Part shown: positions 11,341 to 20,113 of the stretch, one piece after another
Layout of the letters: every line of letters begins with the position of its first letter
Numbering within the stretch: the first letter of the stretch is position 1
DNA from: Sulfotelmatobacter sp963788225
GTDB taxonomy: Bacteria; Acidobacteriota; Terriglobia; Terriglobales; Acidobacteriaceae
NCBI GenBank assembly: GCA_963788225.1
Contig: CAWBGI010000002.1
Coordinates: forward strand, 992,001 to 1,056,000
Length of the DNA stretch: 64,000 nucleotides
Reading direction: 5' to 3'
The notes under the pieces: model-generated
Databases searched by the model: none
What the model was told of the DNA's origin: nothing
Seen by the model: the letters and a program-made list of their open reading frames with translations, nothing else
Translations under genes and position numbers: made by a program

Positions 11341-11628
11341 ATGGCCGAGCTGAGCTTCGAATGGGACGAGAAAAAGAATGCGGCCAACATCAAAAATCAC
11401 GGGATCGATTTCTTAGACGCTGCTCTGATCTTCGAAAGTCCCACGATTGAGGCGATTGACGATCGCGCCGATTACGGCGAGGTAAGATACATCGCTCTTG
11501 GGTTATCGGGTCAGACGGTGCTGAACGTTGTCTACACCCGGAGGGACGAAGACGTTTTCCGCATCATCAGCGCGAGGAGGGCAAACCGGCATGACGCAGA
11601 AAAATACTACCGTAAGGTATTCGCTTAA
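11341..11628 (+). CDS. brnT: BrnT-family toxin
   Basis: The protein has 95 residues, normal for BrnT, a RelE-fold ribonuclease toxin of type II TA pairs. The hallmark opening FEWDEKKNAANIKNHGIDF and the later RIISARRANRHDAEKYY are present, including the conserved arginine/histidine-rich end. ATG 11341 follows the promoter at 11302-11330 by ten bases. The stop lies 38 bp inside brnA, as is typical of this pair, implying coupled translation. Confidence 0.93.
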   Translation: MAELSFEWDEKKNAANIKNHGIDFLDAALIFESPTIEAIDDRADYGEVRYIALGLSGQTVLNVVYTRRDEDVFRIISARRANRHDAEKYYRKVFA

Positions 11629-11866
11629 GGCGATCAAAAGCAAAATCTCCCGCGGCGCGAGCAAAACCCGGGCCGGCGCGCCCGAAGCGCCGCCTATAGG
11701 CGACGGTTTCTGGAAACGCGCCCGGATTGTGATGCCGCCCGGCAAGACATCGGTGCATCTTCGTGTTGACCGCGACGTATTCGAGTGGTTCAAGGAACAA
11801 GGCGAGGGCCATCTTACCCGCATGAACGCGGTGTTGCGCTCTTACGTTGAAGCGCATAGAGATTAG
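11591..11866 (+). CDS. brnA: BrnA-family antitoxin
   Basis: The protein has 91 residues, starting at ATG 11591 inside the end of brnT (38-bp overlap). The C-terminal half (KTSVHLRVDRDVFEWFKEQG...RMNAVLRSYVEAH) is the ribbon-helix-helix region of BrnA, which dimerises, binds BrnT and represses the operon. The first 45 or so residues, rich in K/R/S/G, are likely the flexible part contacting the toxin. An upstream in-frame start at 11528 would extend it into brnT and was rejected. Confidence 0.9.
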   Translation: MTQKNTTVRYSLKAIKSKISRGASKTRAGAPEAPPIGDGFWKRARIVMPPGKTSVHLRVDRDVFEWFKEQGEGHLTRMNAVLRSYVEAHRD

Positions 11867-11971
11867 CAGGAGAGTCGTGACCACAAAAATGCAGAGGTCC
11901 TTCGCTTCCTCTGGATGACAGGCAAAGGCGGCGAATGGAGCCTGCCGCATTCTTGCTCGTGGTTAGATCTC

Positions 11972-11989
11972 GCGGGCAGGAGTGCCCGC
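11972..11989. repeat. Hairpin repeat, GCGGGCA-GGAG-TGCCCGC
   Basis: A perfect 7-bp stem surrounds the loop GGAG. It is one of a dispersed family with the same loop on either strand (also 13655, 35483, and degenerate copies at 33721 and 46490). Confidence 0.7.
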
Positions 11990-12128
11990 GCCACACTCAC
12001 ACCGCATGCTCCTCCTCCCTCGCTAAGTCGTCAAATATGACAACCAATTTCAAGCGCACCGAGATTCGCCGGCAATCGTTGCTGTCAAGAGTGCGAATCC
12101 GCCATGCTGAGGGCGGCTGTCTCCGCAT

Positions 12129-12159
12129 CCCACTTCTCGCAAAAGAAGCGAGAAGTGGG
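12129..12159. repeat. Hairpin repeat, CCCACTTCTCGC family, copy 1
   Basis: Arms CCCACTTCTCGC (12129-12140) and GCGAGAAGTGGG (12148-12159) are perfectly complementary over 12 bp around a 7-base loop. Other copies lie at 36262, 37973 and 52919. Confidence 0.8.
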
Positions 12160-12234
12160 GTGGCACCTCATTCGCCAGATTTCTCCAAACATCGTAATCT
12201 TCTATGTATTGGCTTGTCGGCAAGGAAGGTCCTT

Positions 12235-13101
12235 TTGTCAGCACCCGAAAATCCGCAGCTTGATCCACCGCCGCTGAACAGCGAGCCGCAGACGCCCGCG
12301 CCTTTTGTCGTGCCGTTTCCGGTGCCCCCGGCTCAAGCACCGCCGCCTGCACCAAAAGCTGGCGAGAACCCCGTCTGGAGCGGGTGGGACGTGCTCTTGA
12401 TTCTTGTTCTGACAGCTGTGACGTTCGTGCTCGCGCAGAAATTCGTGCTCGCGGGATTCGTCCGGACGTTTTATCCTCACGCTAGTGCGATGGAGTTGTC
12501 GCAGAAGCCGCCACTGCTGCTGCTCTCCCAGTTGCTGCTTTACGCTGTGATGGCGGTTTTCATGGTCCTGCTGGTTGAGGGGAAATATCACGCGCGCTTC
12601 TGGCCGGCCATTCGCTGGAATTGGCCGGGCATCGCCGGAGTGGGTTTTGTGGGCGTGGGAGTTCTCATGCTCGGGTTCGATATTCTGGGGAAATTCCTGC
12701 CCATGCCGAAGAGCACTCCGTTCGATCAATTTTTCGACCGGCCTTTCGATGCCTATCTCACCGCGGCTTTCGCGGTTACGCTCGGTCCGCTGATGGAAGA
12801 ACTTTTCTTTCGAGGCTTTCTTTATCCCGTGGTGGCGCGGCGCTGGGGAGCGGTTTCGGGAATCCTGCTCACCGCCTTGCCCTTCGGCCTGATGCACTTT
12901 TATCAATACGGAAATTCCTGGGGAGCCGTGCTGATTGTTTTTATGGTCGGCGTTGTGCTCACCGCGGTGCGGGCGATGACCAAGTCCGTGGCCGCAAGCT
13001 TTCTGGCGCATGTGGGCTACAACGGGACTCTGATGATGCTGGCCGCAGTCTCCACCGATGGCTTCAAGCACATGGAAAAAGTGGGGGCACTGCTGTTCTG
13101 A
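12235..13101 (+). CDS. CPBP-family intramembrane glutamic protease
   Basis: The protein has 288 residues and six to eight membrane segments. The CPBP (Abi/CAAX) motifs are present in order: EELFFRG (E188, E189), FGLMHF, and LAHVGYN near the C-terminus. They place it among membrane proteases related to Rce1. A proline-rich cytoplasmic stretch (residues 8-45) precedes the first helix. TTG 12235 was chosen because AAGGAAGG lies five bases upstream; upstream frame to 11935 is repeat-derived. Bacterial members act in protein maturation or peptide processing, but the substrate here cannot be read from the sequence. Confidence 0.88.
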   Translation: MSAPENPQLDPPPLNSEPQTPAPFVVPFPVPPAQAPPPAPKAGENPVWSGWDVLLILVLTAVTFVLAQKFVLAGFVRTFYPHASAMELSQKPPLLLLSQLLLYAVMAVFMVLLVEGKYHARFWPAIRWNWPGIAGVGFVGVGVLMLGFDILGKFLPMPKSTPFDQFFDRPFDAYLTAAFAVTLGPLMEELFFRGFLYPVVARRWGAVSGILLTALPFGLMHFYQYGNSWGAVLIVFMVGVVLTAVRAMTKSVAASFLAHVGYNGTLMMLAAVSTDGFKHMEKVGALLF

Positions 13102-13165
13102 AGGCACTTTAGTGTGATTACAGACCTTGCTGCTGTCCCCTCTGTTCTGGCATACTCGGTTCGCT

Positions 13166-13642
13166 ATGAAAGGTAATCCCAAAGTCATTGCTGAATTGAA
13201 TAAGGCACTCCGCGAAGAGCTGACGGCCATCAACCAGTATTTTCTGCATGCCGAGATGTGCGAAAACTGGGGATATCACCGGCTCGCGGATTTCATCAAG
13301 AAGCAGTCTATTGGCGAAATGAAGCACGCAGAATCGCTGATGGAACGCATCCTGTTTCTCGACGGCACGCCATCGATGCAGCCGCTGGAGGTGAAGATCG
13401 GCGGCACGGTCAAAGTTATGATCGAGAACGATCTGGCGCTCGAACTCGGCGCGGTCAAAATGTATAACGAAGCCGTCGCGATTGCAGTCAACGAAGGAGA
13501 CAACGGTTCGCGCGAACTGCTGGAGAAGTTAGTTAAAGACGAAGAAGAGCACGTCGACTTTCTAGAAGCCCAGACGCATCAGATCAAAGAACTGGGCTAC
13601 GAGAATTATCTGTCGCAGCAGATGGGCGAGATCGAAGAATAG
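13166..13642 (+). CDS. bfr: Bacterioferritin
   Basis: The protein has 158 residues, full length for bacterioferritin, which oxidises and stores iron as a 24-mer. The ferroxidase ligands are all present (E18, E51, H54, E93, E126, H129). M52, which ligates haem at the dimer interface in the family, is conserved. The opening MKGNPKVIAELNKAL matches the family start, so ATG 13166 is preferred over the in-frame ATG at 13127. It stands alone, with a hairpin just downstream at 13655. Confidence 0.97.
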   Translation: MKGNPKVIAELNKALREELTAINQYFLHAEMCENWGYHRLADFIKKQSIGEMKHAESLMERILFLDGTPSMQPLEVKIGGTVKVMIENDLALELGAVKMYNEAVAIAVNEGDNGSRELLEKLVKDEEEHVDFLEAQTHQIKELGYENYLSQQMGEIEE

Positions 13643-13654
13643 GGGTTGCTGGTG

Positions 13655-13680
13655 TGGCGCAGGCACTCCTGCCCGCGCCA
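13655..13680. terminator. Hairpin repeat between bfr and acetamidase gene
   Basis: TGGCGCAGGCA (13655-13665) pairs with TGCCCGCGCCA (13670-13680) except at one position, with loop CTCC. It belongs to the GGAG/CTCC-loop hairpin family and lies between two convergent genes, so it may also end transcription. There is no T-run, so this role is tentative. Confidence 0.5.
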
Positions 13681-13682
13681 CG

Positions 13683-15041
13683 CTAAACCACGGCAATCTG
13701 CTTGCGCAGGCCGGGTGCGAAAAGGTTCTTCGGGATCATGGCGTGCACGCCGCGCACGATGTCCACCACCTGCGTGACCCGGAAATTGACAGCGATGCTG
13801 CACAAGGCGTAGGCGTCGAGCTTGGTGAGATCGGCGTGTGCGGCCAGGAAGTTGATGGCGTTGCGCGCGGCCAGAGTCATGGCCACGTTGAGATCCTTGT
13901 CCAAGCCTAAAGTGATCCAGTGGGTCGCGGTCTCCGCCACTGGCCAGCTGAAATTCTTCTGCTTGTGCAGCGCCACCTCGATGCGCAATTCCTGCATGCG
14001 CGTCTCCAGCGCGGAAAGATTGATCTCACCGTCGCCTTGTACAGCGTGAGAATCGCCGGTGAAGATCAGCGCGCCCGGCTTCCACACTGGAATAAACATG
14101 GTCGAGCCTTCAGTCATTTCACTGAGGTCCGTATTGCCGGCGTGAGGACCGGGAGGAACGGAACTCGTGACTCCAGGACTTAAAGGGGGATAGAAGCCAT
14201 CCGGCGGCGCCACGCCCAGGGTTCCCTGAAAAGGCTTGAGAGGGACATGGATGTTCTGGTTAAACTCCGCCGTCATCTTGGGCAGGTCGAGCTTCAGATA
14301 TTTCACCTGTCCTTCGGGAAAATCCTGAGCCAGCAAACCGGTTCCGAGAGACCCCGGGTTATTGAATACCGCTCCCCAGTCGAACGGACGAATGCGCTTG
14401 TAGCGAACTTCCAACACATCGCCGGGTTCAGCGCCGTTCACATAAATGGGACCGATGATGGAGTGCGGGCCGTGACCCGGGTTACTGACTCGAAGTTTCG
14501 CTAGAGTCTCGATGGGAACGCCCGGCTGCAACTGGTTCAGAAAGTGCGACCAGGTGTTTGGAAAGCTGATGGTATCGCCGGAATCGACTTTGAGGACAGG
14601 TTGGAGTGTGGTGTCGTAAACGCCCAGGCGCACCGTCTTGTCGTTGCTCTCGACGACGTGAACGTGGCCTTGCTCATCTTTGTTCTGCTTTTGCGCCGCC
14701 GCAGCGCCGGGGGCAGGATGGCCGTCCAATGCGTCTGCGGCACGCGCCAATTTGCTGAACCACGGCCCGATGCCCGCCAGCGCCCCCATGAAACCGCTGG
14801 CGCGCAGCAGTCGGCGGCGGAAGTGGCCGCGGGCGGTGAGAAAGCCATCGAGTTGCTCCTGGTTCACCTCATCCATGCGCAGCAGCCGGTCTGCGGCTCG
14901 CTTGGTGAAGGCCGCGTCCGTGATGTCTTCGCGGAAAACGCCCGTGCCTTGCACTTCGCCGCATCCGAATAAGTTTCCGCAAGCATGCTGGTGTAGTTGA
15001 GGCTGGCTATCGTGGTTCAGAGGATCGAGATCGTGTGACAC
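13683..15041 (-). CDS. Acetamidase/formamidase-family protein with Tat signal
   Basis: The protein has 452 residues. The C-terminal 330 match the FmdA/AmdA family: SFPNTWSHF, VNGAEPGDVLEV, NPGSLG, FTGDSHAVQGDGEI and ETATHWITLGL. These enzymes hydrolyse formamide or short aliphatic amides to ammonia and the acid. A twin-arginine signal (RRRLLRASGFMGALAG) lies near residue 76, after a cysteine-containing lead, so the enzyme is probably exported folded. GTG 15041 has GAGGAGGAAAC upstream, six bases off, and was preferred to the open frame from 15098. The actual amide is not known. Confidence 0.88.
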   Translation of the reverse strand: MSHDLDPLNHDSQPQLHQHACGNLFGCGEVQGTGVFREDITDAAFTKRAADRLLRMDEVNQEQLDGFLTARGHFRRRLLRASGFMGALAGIGPWFSKLARAADALDGHPAPGAAAAQKQNKDEQGHVHVVESNDKTVRLGVYDTTLQPVLKVDSGDTISFPNTWSHFLNQLQPGVPIETLAKLRVSNPGHGPHSIIGPIYVNGAEPGDVLEVRYKRIRPFDWGAVFNNPGSLGTGLLAQDFPEGQVKYLKLDLPKMTAEFNQNIHVPLKPFQGTLGVAPPDGFYPPLSPGVTSSVPPGPHAGNTDLSEMTEGSTMFIPVWKPGALIFTGDSHAVQGDGEINLSALETRMQELRIEVALHKQKNFSWPVAETATHWITLGLDKDLNVAMTLAARNAINFLAAHADLTKLDAYALCSIAVNFRVTQVVDIVRGVHAMIPKNLFAPGLRKQIAVV

Positions 15042-15208
15042 CGTTTCCTCCTCAATGGCTCGAAAGAGTTGTCTTAGCGGCAGCACAGTGCGCTGCAAGG
15101 GTAAGAGTGCGCATTATATCGCACAATACAAGCGCACAATACATCGGAGGCGGGTGTTTGTCAGAGCGCCGCAGACTAGAAGAAAGCACGAGGCTCAGTA
15201 CTCGGTAC

Positions 15209-17017
15209 TTACTTCACCGTGATCGTCAGCAAATGCGCGCCTGACACAACATAGTCCAGCGGGGCGGTCGCCGTTTCATCCACGTTCGATTCGCCGCTGA
15301 CGATCATTTCCTGATTGCCGCGCATGCCATCCATGACATTCATAACCGAGATGGGCAGGGTGGGCATCACCTTGTCGGCGACGCGAGCTTCGGGGTCGGC
15401 CTCGAGCAGCGATACGTAGACGCGATTGTTGGAGTGCTCTTTATTGAGCAGGGCGATGGTGGAGGCGAGGTCGAGCTTGCGGCCGAAAGCGGCGTTGGTG
15501 TGGCCGATGCGGTCGAGGGTGTCGCCGTCGCTCACCAGAATGCGCAAGTTTCCCTTGCTGGCTGAAGTCGGAATCTTTACTGGAATCTGGCGCACGATGC
15601 GCTCGCCGCGGTAGGGAGCGAGTACGGTTTCAATGGTGATGTCTTCGCCGGGGCGAGCCTCTGTGACGCTAGCGCGGGCACTTTCCAGGCGCGCCCAGCG
15701 GCGCTCGCGGACCAGGTCGAAATCGAGCTTCACGCCCGCGATGGCCGGAGCGTTGTAGGGATTGTCATAGATGCGTCCAAAGCGCTCGCCGAGTGAAAGC
15801 GCGGCTTGCATAGCGGCGGGCTGCGCGCCTTCCGCCGGAGCGAACATGTTGCGCATTGTGACCTCTGGAAATCCCTTTACGCCGATGTTTCCCGTGAGGC
15901 GATAGGTAATTTCTTCGCCGAACTCGTTGACGCCGTGCAGTGCGTTGAACACCGTCACCATCAGAGCCACCGGCGTCAGCTTGGGATTATTCAGCACCTC
16001 GTAATGGAACTGCTTCGATCCGGCGGCGCTGTGGATGGTCAGCGTGACCGGAATCATCTGCGGCTGCCGGTCGAAGACTCCGAGAATGCCGGTGTGGCGA
16101 TCCTGCACGAAAGTCCCGACGGCCTCGGTGGTGTTCACAATTTTGAAAGCGTTGAGCGGCGACGGCAGGGTGGCCAGAACCTCGGCCTTGGTCATGGGCA
16201 GGTCAACCGAGCCGAACTGCAACAGCGGATGTCCGCAAGCCAGCAAGCGCTGGGGATCGATATAGGTGACGGTGCAGGTGCCCGCGATGTCCATGTCACC
16301 GCGGACGAGAATGGCGCTGACGGCCGAGCCGGGTTCGAGCGGCTCCGGTTGTTTGTCGTTGCTGACCGAACCCGCACCCATCACAGGGACGACTCCAGCC
16401 GAGGCGAACTGCCCCGCGAAAAGACGAACCGCTTCTTCGGAGAATCCATTGAACACCAGCGGAGTCTCGATGGGTTTGAGGTAATTGGTAAAGCCCGCAC
16501 CGGAAGCCGGGATCGTGGATGCTTCGCCGGGCCCGGCAGTCTTGCCCGCGACCGTATTCACTGCGGGTTTGACCGCGCTGGTCTCTTCCGCCGGCGAGCC
16601 GTCGAGCGCGCTGATTTCCAGCATGTCGGCAATGGGCGTAACTCCGGCGATCGGCTCTTTGGAGAATTCTCCGATACGAAAGGCGATCGCGCCAGCCAGT
16701 TTGCCGTCGAAATAAACTGGGCTGCCGCTCATGCCGGCAACTACGCCTGTGTATTCCACCTTCTGCCCATGCAGCCGCACCAGAATAATGTCGCCTTTGG
16801 GCCCATTCATGTTGTGCAGCACGCCGAGCACTTCCACTTCCATGGACTCAGGCTTCACGCCTTGGAATACCGTGTAGGCGACGCCATGCATGCCTGCGTG
16901 AATCTGGCTAACGGGAATGGTTTGAGGGTTGGGCGCGGTTGATGCCGTTTGCGCAAACGTTAAGCAGGGAAGCACTAAAGCGACAGCGACGAAGAGCGCG
17001 AGAACCAGCTTTTTCAT
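15209..17017 (-). CDS. S55 (SpoIVB-type) peptidase-domain protein
   Basis: The protein has 602 residues with a signal peptide ending near TFAQ. GMHGVAYTVFQG, YTGVVAGMSGSPVYFDGKL (putative serine nucleophile in GMSGSPV) and LLACGHPLLQFG identify the SpoIVB peptidase S55 domain in the first 300 residues. Unlike SpoIVB no PDZ is evident, and about 250 extra C-terminal residues of beta-rich type follow. ATG 17017 was chosen because MKKLVLALFVAV begins a clean signal peptide; an upstream start at 17128 adds unlikely sequence. Acidobacteria are not known for endospores, so it likely acts as a periplasmic protease or scaffold (inference). Confidence 0.85.
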   Translation of the reverse strand: MKKLVLALFVAVALVLPCLTFAQTASTAPNPQTIPVSQIHAGMHGVAYTVFQGVKPESMEVEVLGVLHNMNGPKGDIILVRLHGQKVEYTGVVAGMSGSPVYFDGKLAGAIAFRIGEFSKEPIAGVTPIADMLEISALDGSPAEETSAVKPAVNTVAGKTAGPGEASTIPASGAGFTNYLKPIETPLVFNGFSEEAVRLFAGQFASAGVVPVMGAGSVSNDKQPEPLEPGSAVSAILVRGDMDIAGTCTVTYIDPQRLLACGHPLLQFGSVDLPMTKAEVLATLPSPLNAFKIVNTTEAVGTFVQDRHTGILGVFDRQPQMIPVTLTIHSAAGSKQFHYEVLNNPKLTPVALMVTVFNALHGVNEFGEEITYRLTGNIGVKGFPEVTMRNMFAPAEGAQPAAMQAALSLGERFGRIYDNPYNAPAIAGVKLDFDLVRERRWARLESARASVTEARPGEDITIETVLAPYRGERIVRQIPVKIPTSASKGNLRILVSDGDTLDRIGHTNAAFGRKLDLASTIALLNKEHSNNRVYVSLLEADPEARVADKVMPTLPISVMNVMDGMRGNQEMIVSGESNVDETATAPLDYVVSGAHLLTITVK

Positions 17018-17219
17018 GAACAACACCCGGAAGAACTGTACAAGCCCCACCTTGTACTTGATTAGACTCCGCCAGATTGTAAGTCGTTGCCAGGAGGGGA
17101 ATACCGGGAGCCGGGCAAAACATCCCAATCGCGAATCCCTGCGTCTATACTAGCACAGGGGATTTACGCGTCATAGAGTCTTATCTCCCACTTCCAAGAG
17201 GCTTAGCACGAGGCTTATT

Positions 17220-18441
17220 ATGCGTCGCAAATGGATGGTTACAGACCGGTGGTTACATCGCAGGAAGGCTATCTGGCTGGCGTTCGCGGTTTCGTTGCTC
17301 CTGATTGGTGGCGTTGCGGTTTCTGCCCAGGACCAGTCGCAAGCTCCGGCACAAGACAGCAGCACCCAAACCAACAGCAAGCCCAAACAGGACGTTCCCG
17401 CCGAAGCGGGTGGGCCCACCGATGACGTCGGCCCCTATGCCGTCCCCAAGAAGAATCCTGAGGCTCCGCCTCCGCCCCCGCCTCCGCGCACGCCTAACAA
17501 GGTTGAGGGCATGCCCGACTATTCCATCAAGGTGAATGTGCCCCTGGTGAATGTGGACGTACTGGTCACCACCAAGAGCGGCCAGTTTATTCCCGGCCTG
17601 GGGAAGGATAATTTCCGTCTATTCGAAGACGGATCGCCGCAGCAGATTAGCAATTTCCAGGTAACCAAGGCTCCCATCACCGCTGTGCTTCTGGTGGAAT
17701 ACGCGTTCGACCAACTACTACTTCCTGTTGGATGCCCTGCGCGCTTCCTATGCGTTTGCCAACTCACTCAAGAAGGACGACTGGATCGCGGTCAGCTATT
17801 ACGACATGCAACCCCACATTCTGGTGGATTTCACTCAGGACAAGCAAGCCGTCTACGGAGCGCTGAATCAGTTACATTTTCCCGGATTCGCCGAGACTAA
17901 TTTCTTCGACGCGTTGTACGACACACTCGACCGCCTCGACCGCGTCGAGGGCAAGAAGTACGTCATTCTGGTTACCACTGGAGTCGATACATTCAGCAAG
18001 CTCACGCTGGACAAGATCGTGAAGAAGATCAAGGACACGAAGGATGTGACAATCTTCGCCATCAGCCTAGGCGGGTTTCTGCGCGCGATGGTCAACAATC
18101 CGTACCGTGGCATGGGCATTCCCCACAGCACGATGGATTACCTGCAGGCCGATAACGAACTGAGAACCTTCACTGCCATGACCGGGGGCCGCGCGTACTT
18201 TCCGCGGTTTCAGGCAGAGTATGGCGAGGACTTCCAGGATATTGGCAACGACATTCGCAATCAGTACTCGCTGGCCTATCATCCCACCAACACGAAACTC
18301 GATGGCACCTACCGAAAGTTGAAAGTGCAGGTGGTTGCGCCCGACGGCGGACCGCTCAAAGTGAAAGACCAGAAAGGCAAGGAGCAGAAAATCGAGGTCG
18401 TCGCCCGGGATGGATACACCGCCAAGCATACGGTGGATTGA
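17220..18441 (+). pseudogene. VWFA-related secreted protein, single-base frameshift
   Basis: Two overlapping frames make one gene. The first (17220-17900) has a signal peptide, a proline-rich spacer and the typical VNVPLVNVDVLVTTKSG...FRLFEDG start. It goes out of register after LLVEYA. The second reads STNYYFLLDALRASYAF just before its first usable codon, and continues with the VWA-like fold (VILVTTGVDTFSKL, VTIFAISLGG) to 18441. Removing one T within 17706-17708 joins them into about 406 residues. This is the VWFA-like type common in acidobacteria. Either the gene is broken or the assembly has an error there. If both halves were called separately, the second would start near 17728. Confidence 0.8.
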
Positions 18442-18519
18442 GAGAGATAGGACGCGATTCGGCTTTGAGTCTCGTAGTGCCCACGAATATTCCAACCTAC
18501 TAAAGCTAAGTCTAACCTC

Positions 18520-18548
18520 TTGAACAGAGTGCGACTAGAGCGTACAAT
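18520..18548 (+). promoter_or_regulatory. Promoter of abrB-vapC pair
   Basis: TTGAAC (18520-18525) and TACAAT (18543-18548) have a 17-bp spacer. The expected start of transcription is within a base or two of the ATG at 18557, and no ribosome site is seen, so the message is probably leaderless. Confidence 0.65.
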
Positions 18549-18556
18549 GTCATACT

Positions 18557-18787
18557 ATGGCGATCGAGTATGCAACCGTCAAAGCCAAGGGTCAGGTAGT
18601 GATCCCAGCAGATATCCGGCGCAAGTTCCGGATCGACGAGGGAACGCGGGTAGCGTTTCTGGAAGAGCAAGGGCGTCTTTTTATTCAGCCCGTCACGGAC
18701 GAGTTTATTGACGCGATGAACGGGGTGCTTTCGGGGCGTGGCCTGCCCGCCAGAGTTGAGCGGAGCAAGGATCGGGATCTGCGATGA
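18557..18787 (+). CDS. AbrB/SpoVT-type antitoxin
   Basis: The protein has 76 residues. The N-terminal 45 form a swapped-hairpin AbrB domain (TVKAKGQVVIPADIRRKFRIDEGTRVAF). The C-terminal 30, with LPARVERSKDRDLR, would neutralise the toxin. It overlaps the downstream PIN-domain gene by 4 bp (ATGA), the signature of a co-translated TA pair. It is expected to bind its own promoter at 18520-18548. It belongs to the VapB class with AbrB fold. Confidence 0.9.
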   Translation: MAIEYATVKAKGQVVIPADIRRKFRIDEGTRVAFLEEQGRLFIQPVTDEFIDAMNGVLSGRGLPARVERSKDRDLR

Positions 18788-19200
18788 AGGTACACGTGCT
18801 TGATGCCAACGCCCTCTATCGCTTTCTCACGGGTGGGCCGGGCGCCGACATTGTTAATCGCCTCTTCAAGGAAGCTCGGGATGCGGAGCAGCCGCTGCGC
18901 ATGTCGGTGATCAACTGGGGTGAGGTTTACTACACCATTGCCAAAAGCGAAGGGTTCACGGAAACAGCCCGGGTGATGGAGCGAGTCAAGTTGCTGCCTC
19001 TCACGGTTTTGGATGCAGGAGAGGGGGTCACGGCGCGAGCTGCCCAACTCAAAGCCGGACATGGCCTTCCCTACGCCGACTGTTTCGCAGCCGCCACCGC
19101 CGCGAAGGAAGCTGTCTTGGTGACGTCAGGTGCGAAAGATTTTAAGAAGATTCCGGGTTTGCACGTCCTACCGCTCCCAGAACACAAAACAAGAAATTGA
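18784..19200 (+). CDS. PIN-domain toxin, VapC type
   Basis: The protein has 138 residues with the PIN fold: VLDANALYRF (first Asp), SVINWGEVYY (Glu), GLPYADCFAAATA (Asp) and LVTSGAKDFKKI (Asp side). These acidic residues bind the metal that cuts RNA; all are present, so the toxin should be active. It starts inside the antitoxin stop (ATGA overlap) and lies in one operon with it. The RNA target is not predictable. Confidence 0.92.
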   Translation: MKVHVLDANALYRFLTGGPGADIVNRLFKEARDAEQPLRMSVINWGEVYYTIAKSEGFTETARVMERVKLLPLTVLDAGEGVTARAAQLKAGHGLPYADCFAAATAAKEAVLVTSGAKDFKKIPGLHVLPLPEHKTRN

Positions 19201-19232
19201 GTTGCCCGCTCCGTCCGGCCGCGCCAAGATTT

Positions 19233-19252
19233 CTGAGAACTGAGAACTGAGC
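19233..19252. repeat. GAGAACT direct repeat
   Basis: A CTGAGAACTGAGAACTGAGC run between the vapC and ZIP gene ends. The same unit is seen at 52965-52995. Confidence 0.5.
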
Positions 19253-19258
19253 CTACGC

Positions 19259-19990
19259 TCAGTGCAATTGAAACAGCTTCTCCAGCAAGAAGAACAATCC
19301 CCCGCCCACGAAGACCAGTAGCGCCATCTTCATCGCCGGTTCCTTATTCACTTCGGGAACCAGATCTGAAGCCGCCACGTAGATCGTGACCCCTGCGGCG
19401 AGCGGCAACCCTGCGTCCACGTGCTGGCGGAAGATCGCCATGGTCAGAACCCCGGCCAACGTCGCCCCACCCAGAATCACGGACGCGCCCCAGGCCGTGC
19501 CCCGGCTGCGTCCGCTGGCCAGCATGACCGAACTCACCGTGAAGCCTTCAGGAATTTTGTGCAGGAAGACGGCGAAAAAAATGAGCCAGCCCAGAGCGCT
19601 CGATACCAGAAATCCAGATGCGATGGCGATGCCGTCAAAGAAAGTATGGATGATCAGACCCAGCAACACCGAGTATCCCTTGTGCGAGTGCATGAACTCA
19701 TCTTTGTGCGTCTCCTCGCCGAAATGAAAGTGCGGCGTGACGGTGTGCTCGAAGAAATGAATGATGAGGTAACCGGCCAGGATTAGAAAAGCCGCGCTGC
19801 GGCCGCGCAACTCCAGGCTTTCCGGCACCATCTCGACCAGCGCCGTCGCCAGCATAAATCCTGCGCCCAGCGCGACGAAGTAGCGAAGATAGCGCCGCTC
19901 CCAACTGCGCTGCACAATGATCGCCCCGCCGAAGACGTTGGCGGCGGCGGCGGTCAGGCCGAGCAGAATGCTGATGTAGATCGGGCTCAT
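19259..19990 (-). CDS. ZIP-family divalent metal transporter
   Basis: The protein has 243 residues and eight membrane segments. The ZIP hallmark HTFFDGIAIASG (segment IV) and HKIPEG (segment V) carry the histidines and acidic residues that form the metal path. A histidine-rich loop (HTVTPHFHFGEETHKDEF...HSHKG) sits between segments III and IV. Zinc or iron uptake is the expected role. It is convergent with vapC and in the same direction as ychF, with a large hairpin in the 120-bp gap at 20031. Confidence 0.93.
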   Translation of the reverse strand: MSPIYISILLGLTAAAANVFGGAIIVQRSWERRYLRYFVALGAGFMLATALVEMVPESLELRGRSAAFLILAGYLIIHFFEHTVTPHFHFGEETHKDEFMHSHKGYSVLLGLIIHTFFDGIAIASGFLVSSALGWLIFFAVFLHKIPEGFTVSSVMLASGRSRGTAWGASVILGGATLAGVLTMAIFRQHVDAGLPLAAGVTIYVAASDLVPEVNKEPAMKMALLVFVGGGLFFLLEKLFQLH

Positions 19991-20030
19991 GTGCAGTCGG
20001 CGAGGATGATATCAGTTCTGACGCTTGAAC

Positions 20031-20104
20031 CCACCACGGAGTCACGGAGCCACAGAGAAAACCAATTTCTTGTTTTTCTCCGTGACTCCGTGACTCCGTG
20101 GTGG
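20031..20104. repeat. 31-bp-arm inverted repeat between ychF and ZIP genes
   Basis: Arms 20031-20061 and 20074-20104 match at 29 of 31 positions and contain CACGGAGTCACGGAG repeats. The size suggests a dispersed mobile-type repeat rather than a simple terminator. A related, degenerate string occurs near 56996 (ACCACGGAGGTCACGGGG). Confidence 0.75.
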
Positions 20105-20113
20105 ATTTGGAAT

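Larger units (their letters stand above)
11867..12234. other. Intergenic stretch of eroded short repeats
   Basis: No gene is seen. The stretch holds a copy of the TCCTTCGCT...GGATGACA-type repeat (11897-11920), a GCGGGCA hairpin (11972-11989) and a CCCACTTCTCGC hairpin (12129-12159). An open frame running through it into the CPBP gene from 11935 has repeat-derived, low-quality protein sequence and is not believed. Confidence 0.6.
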
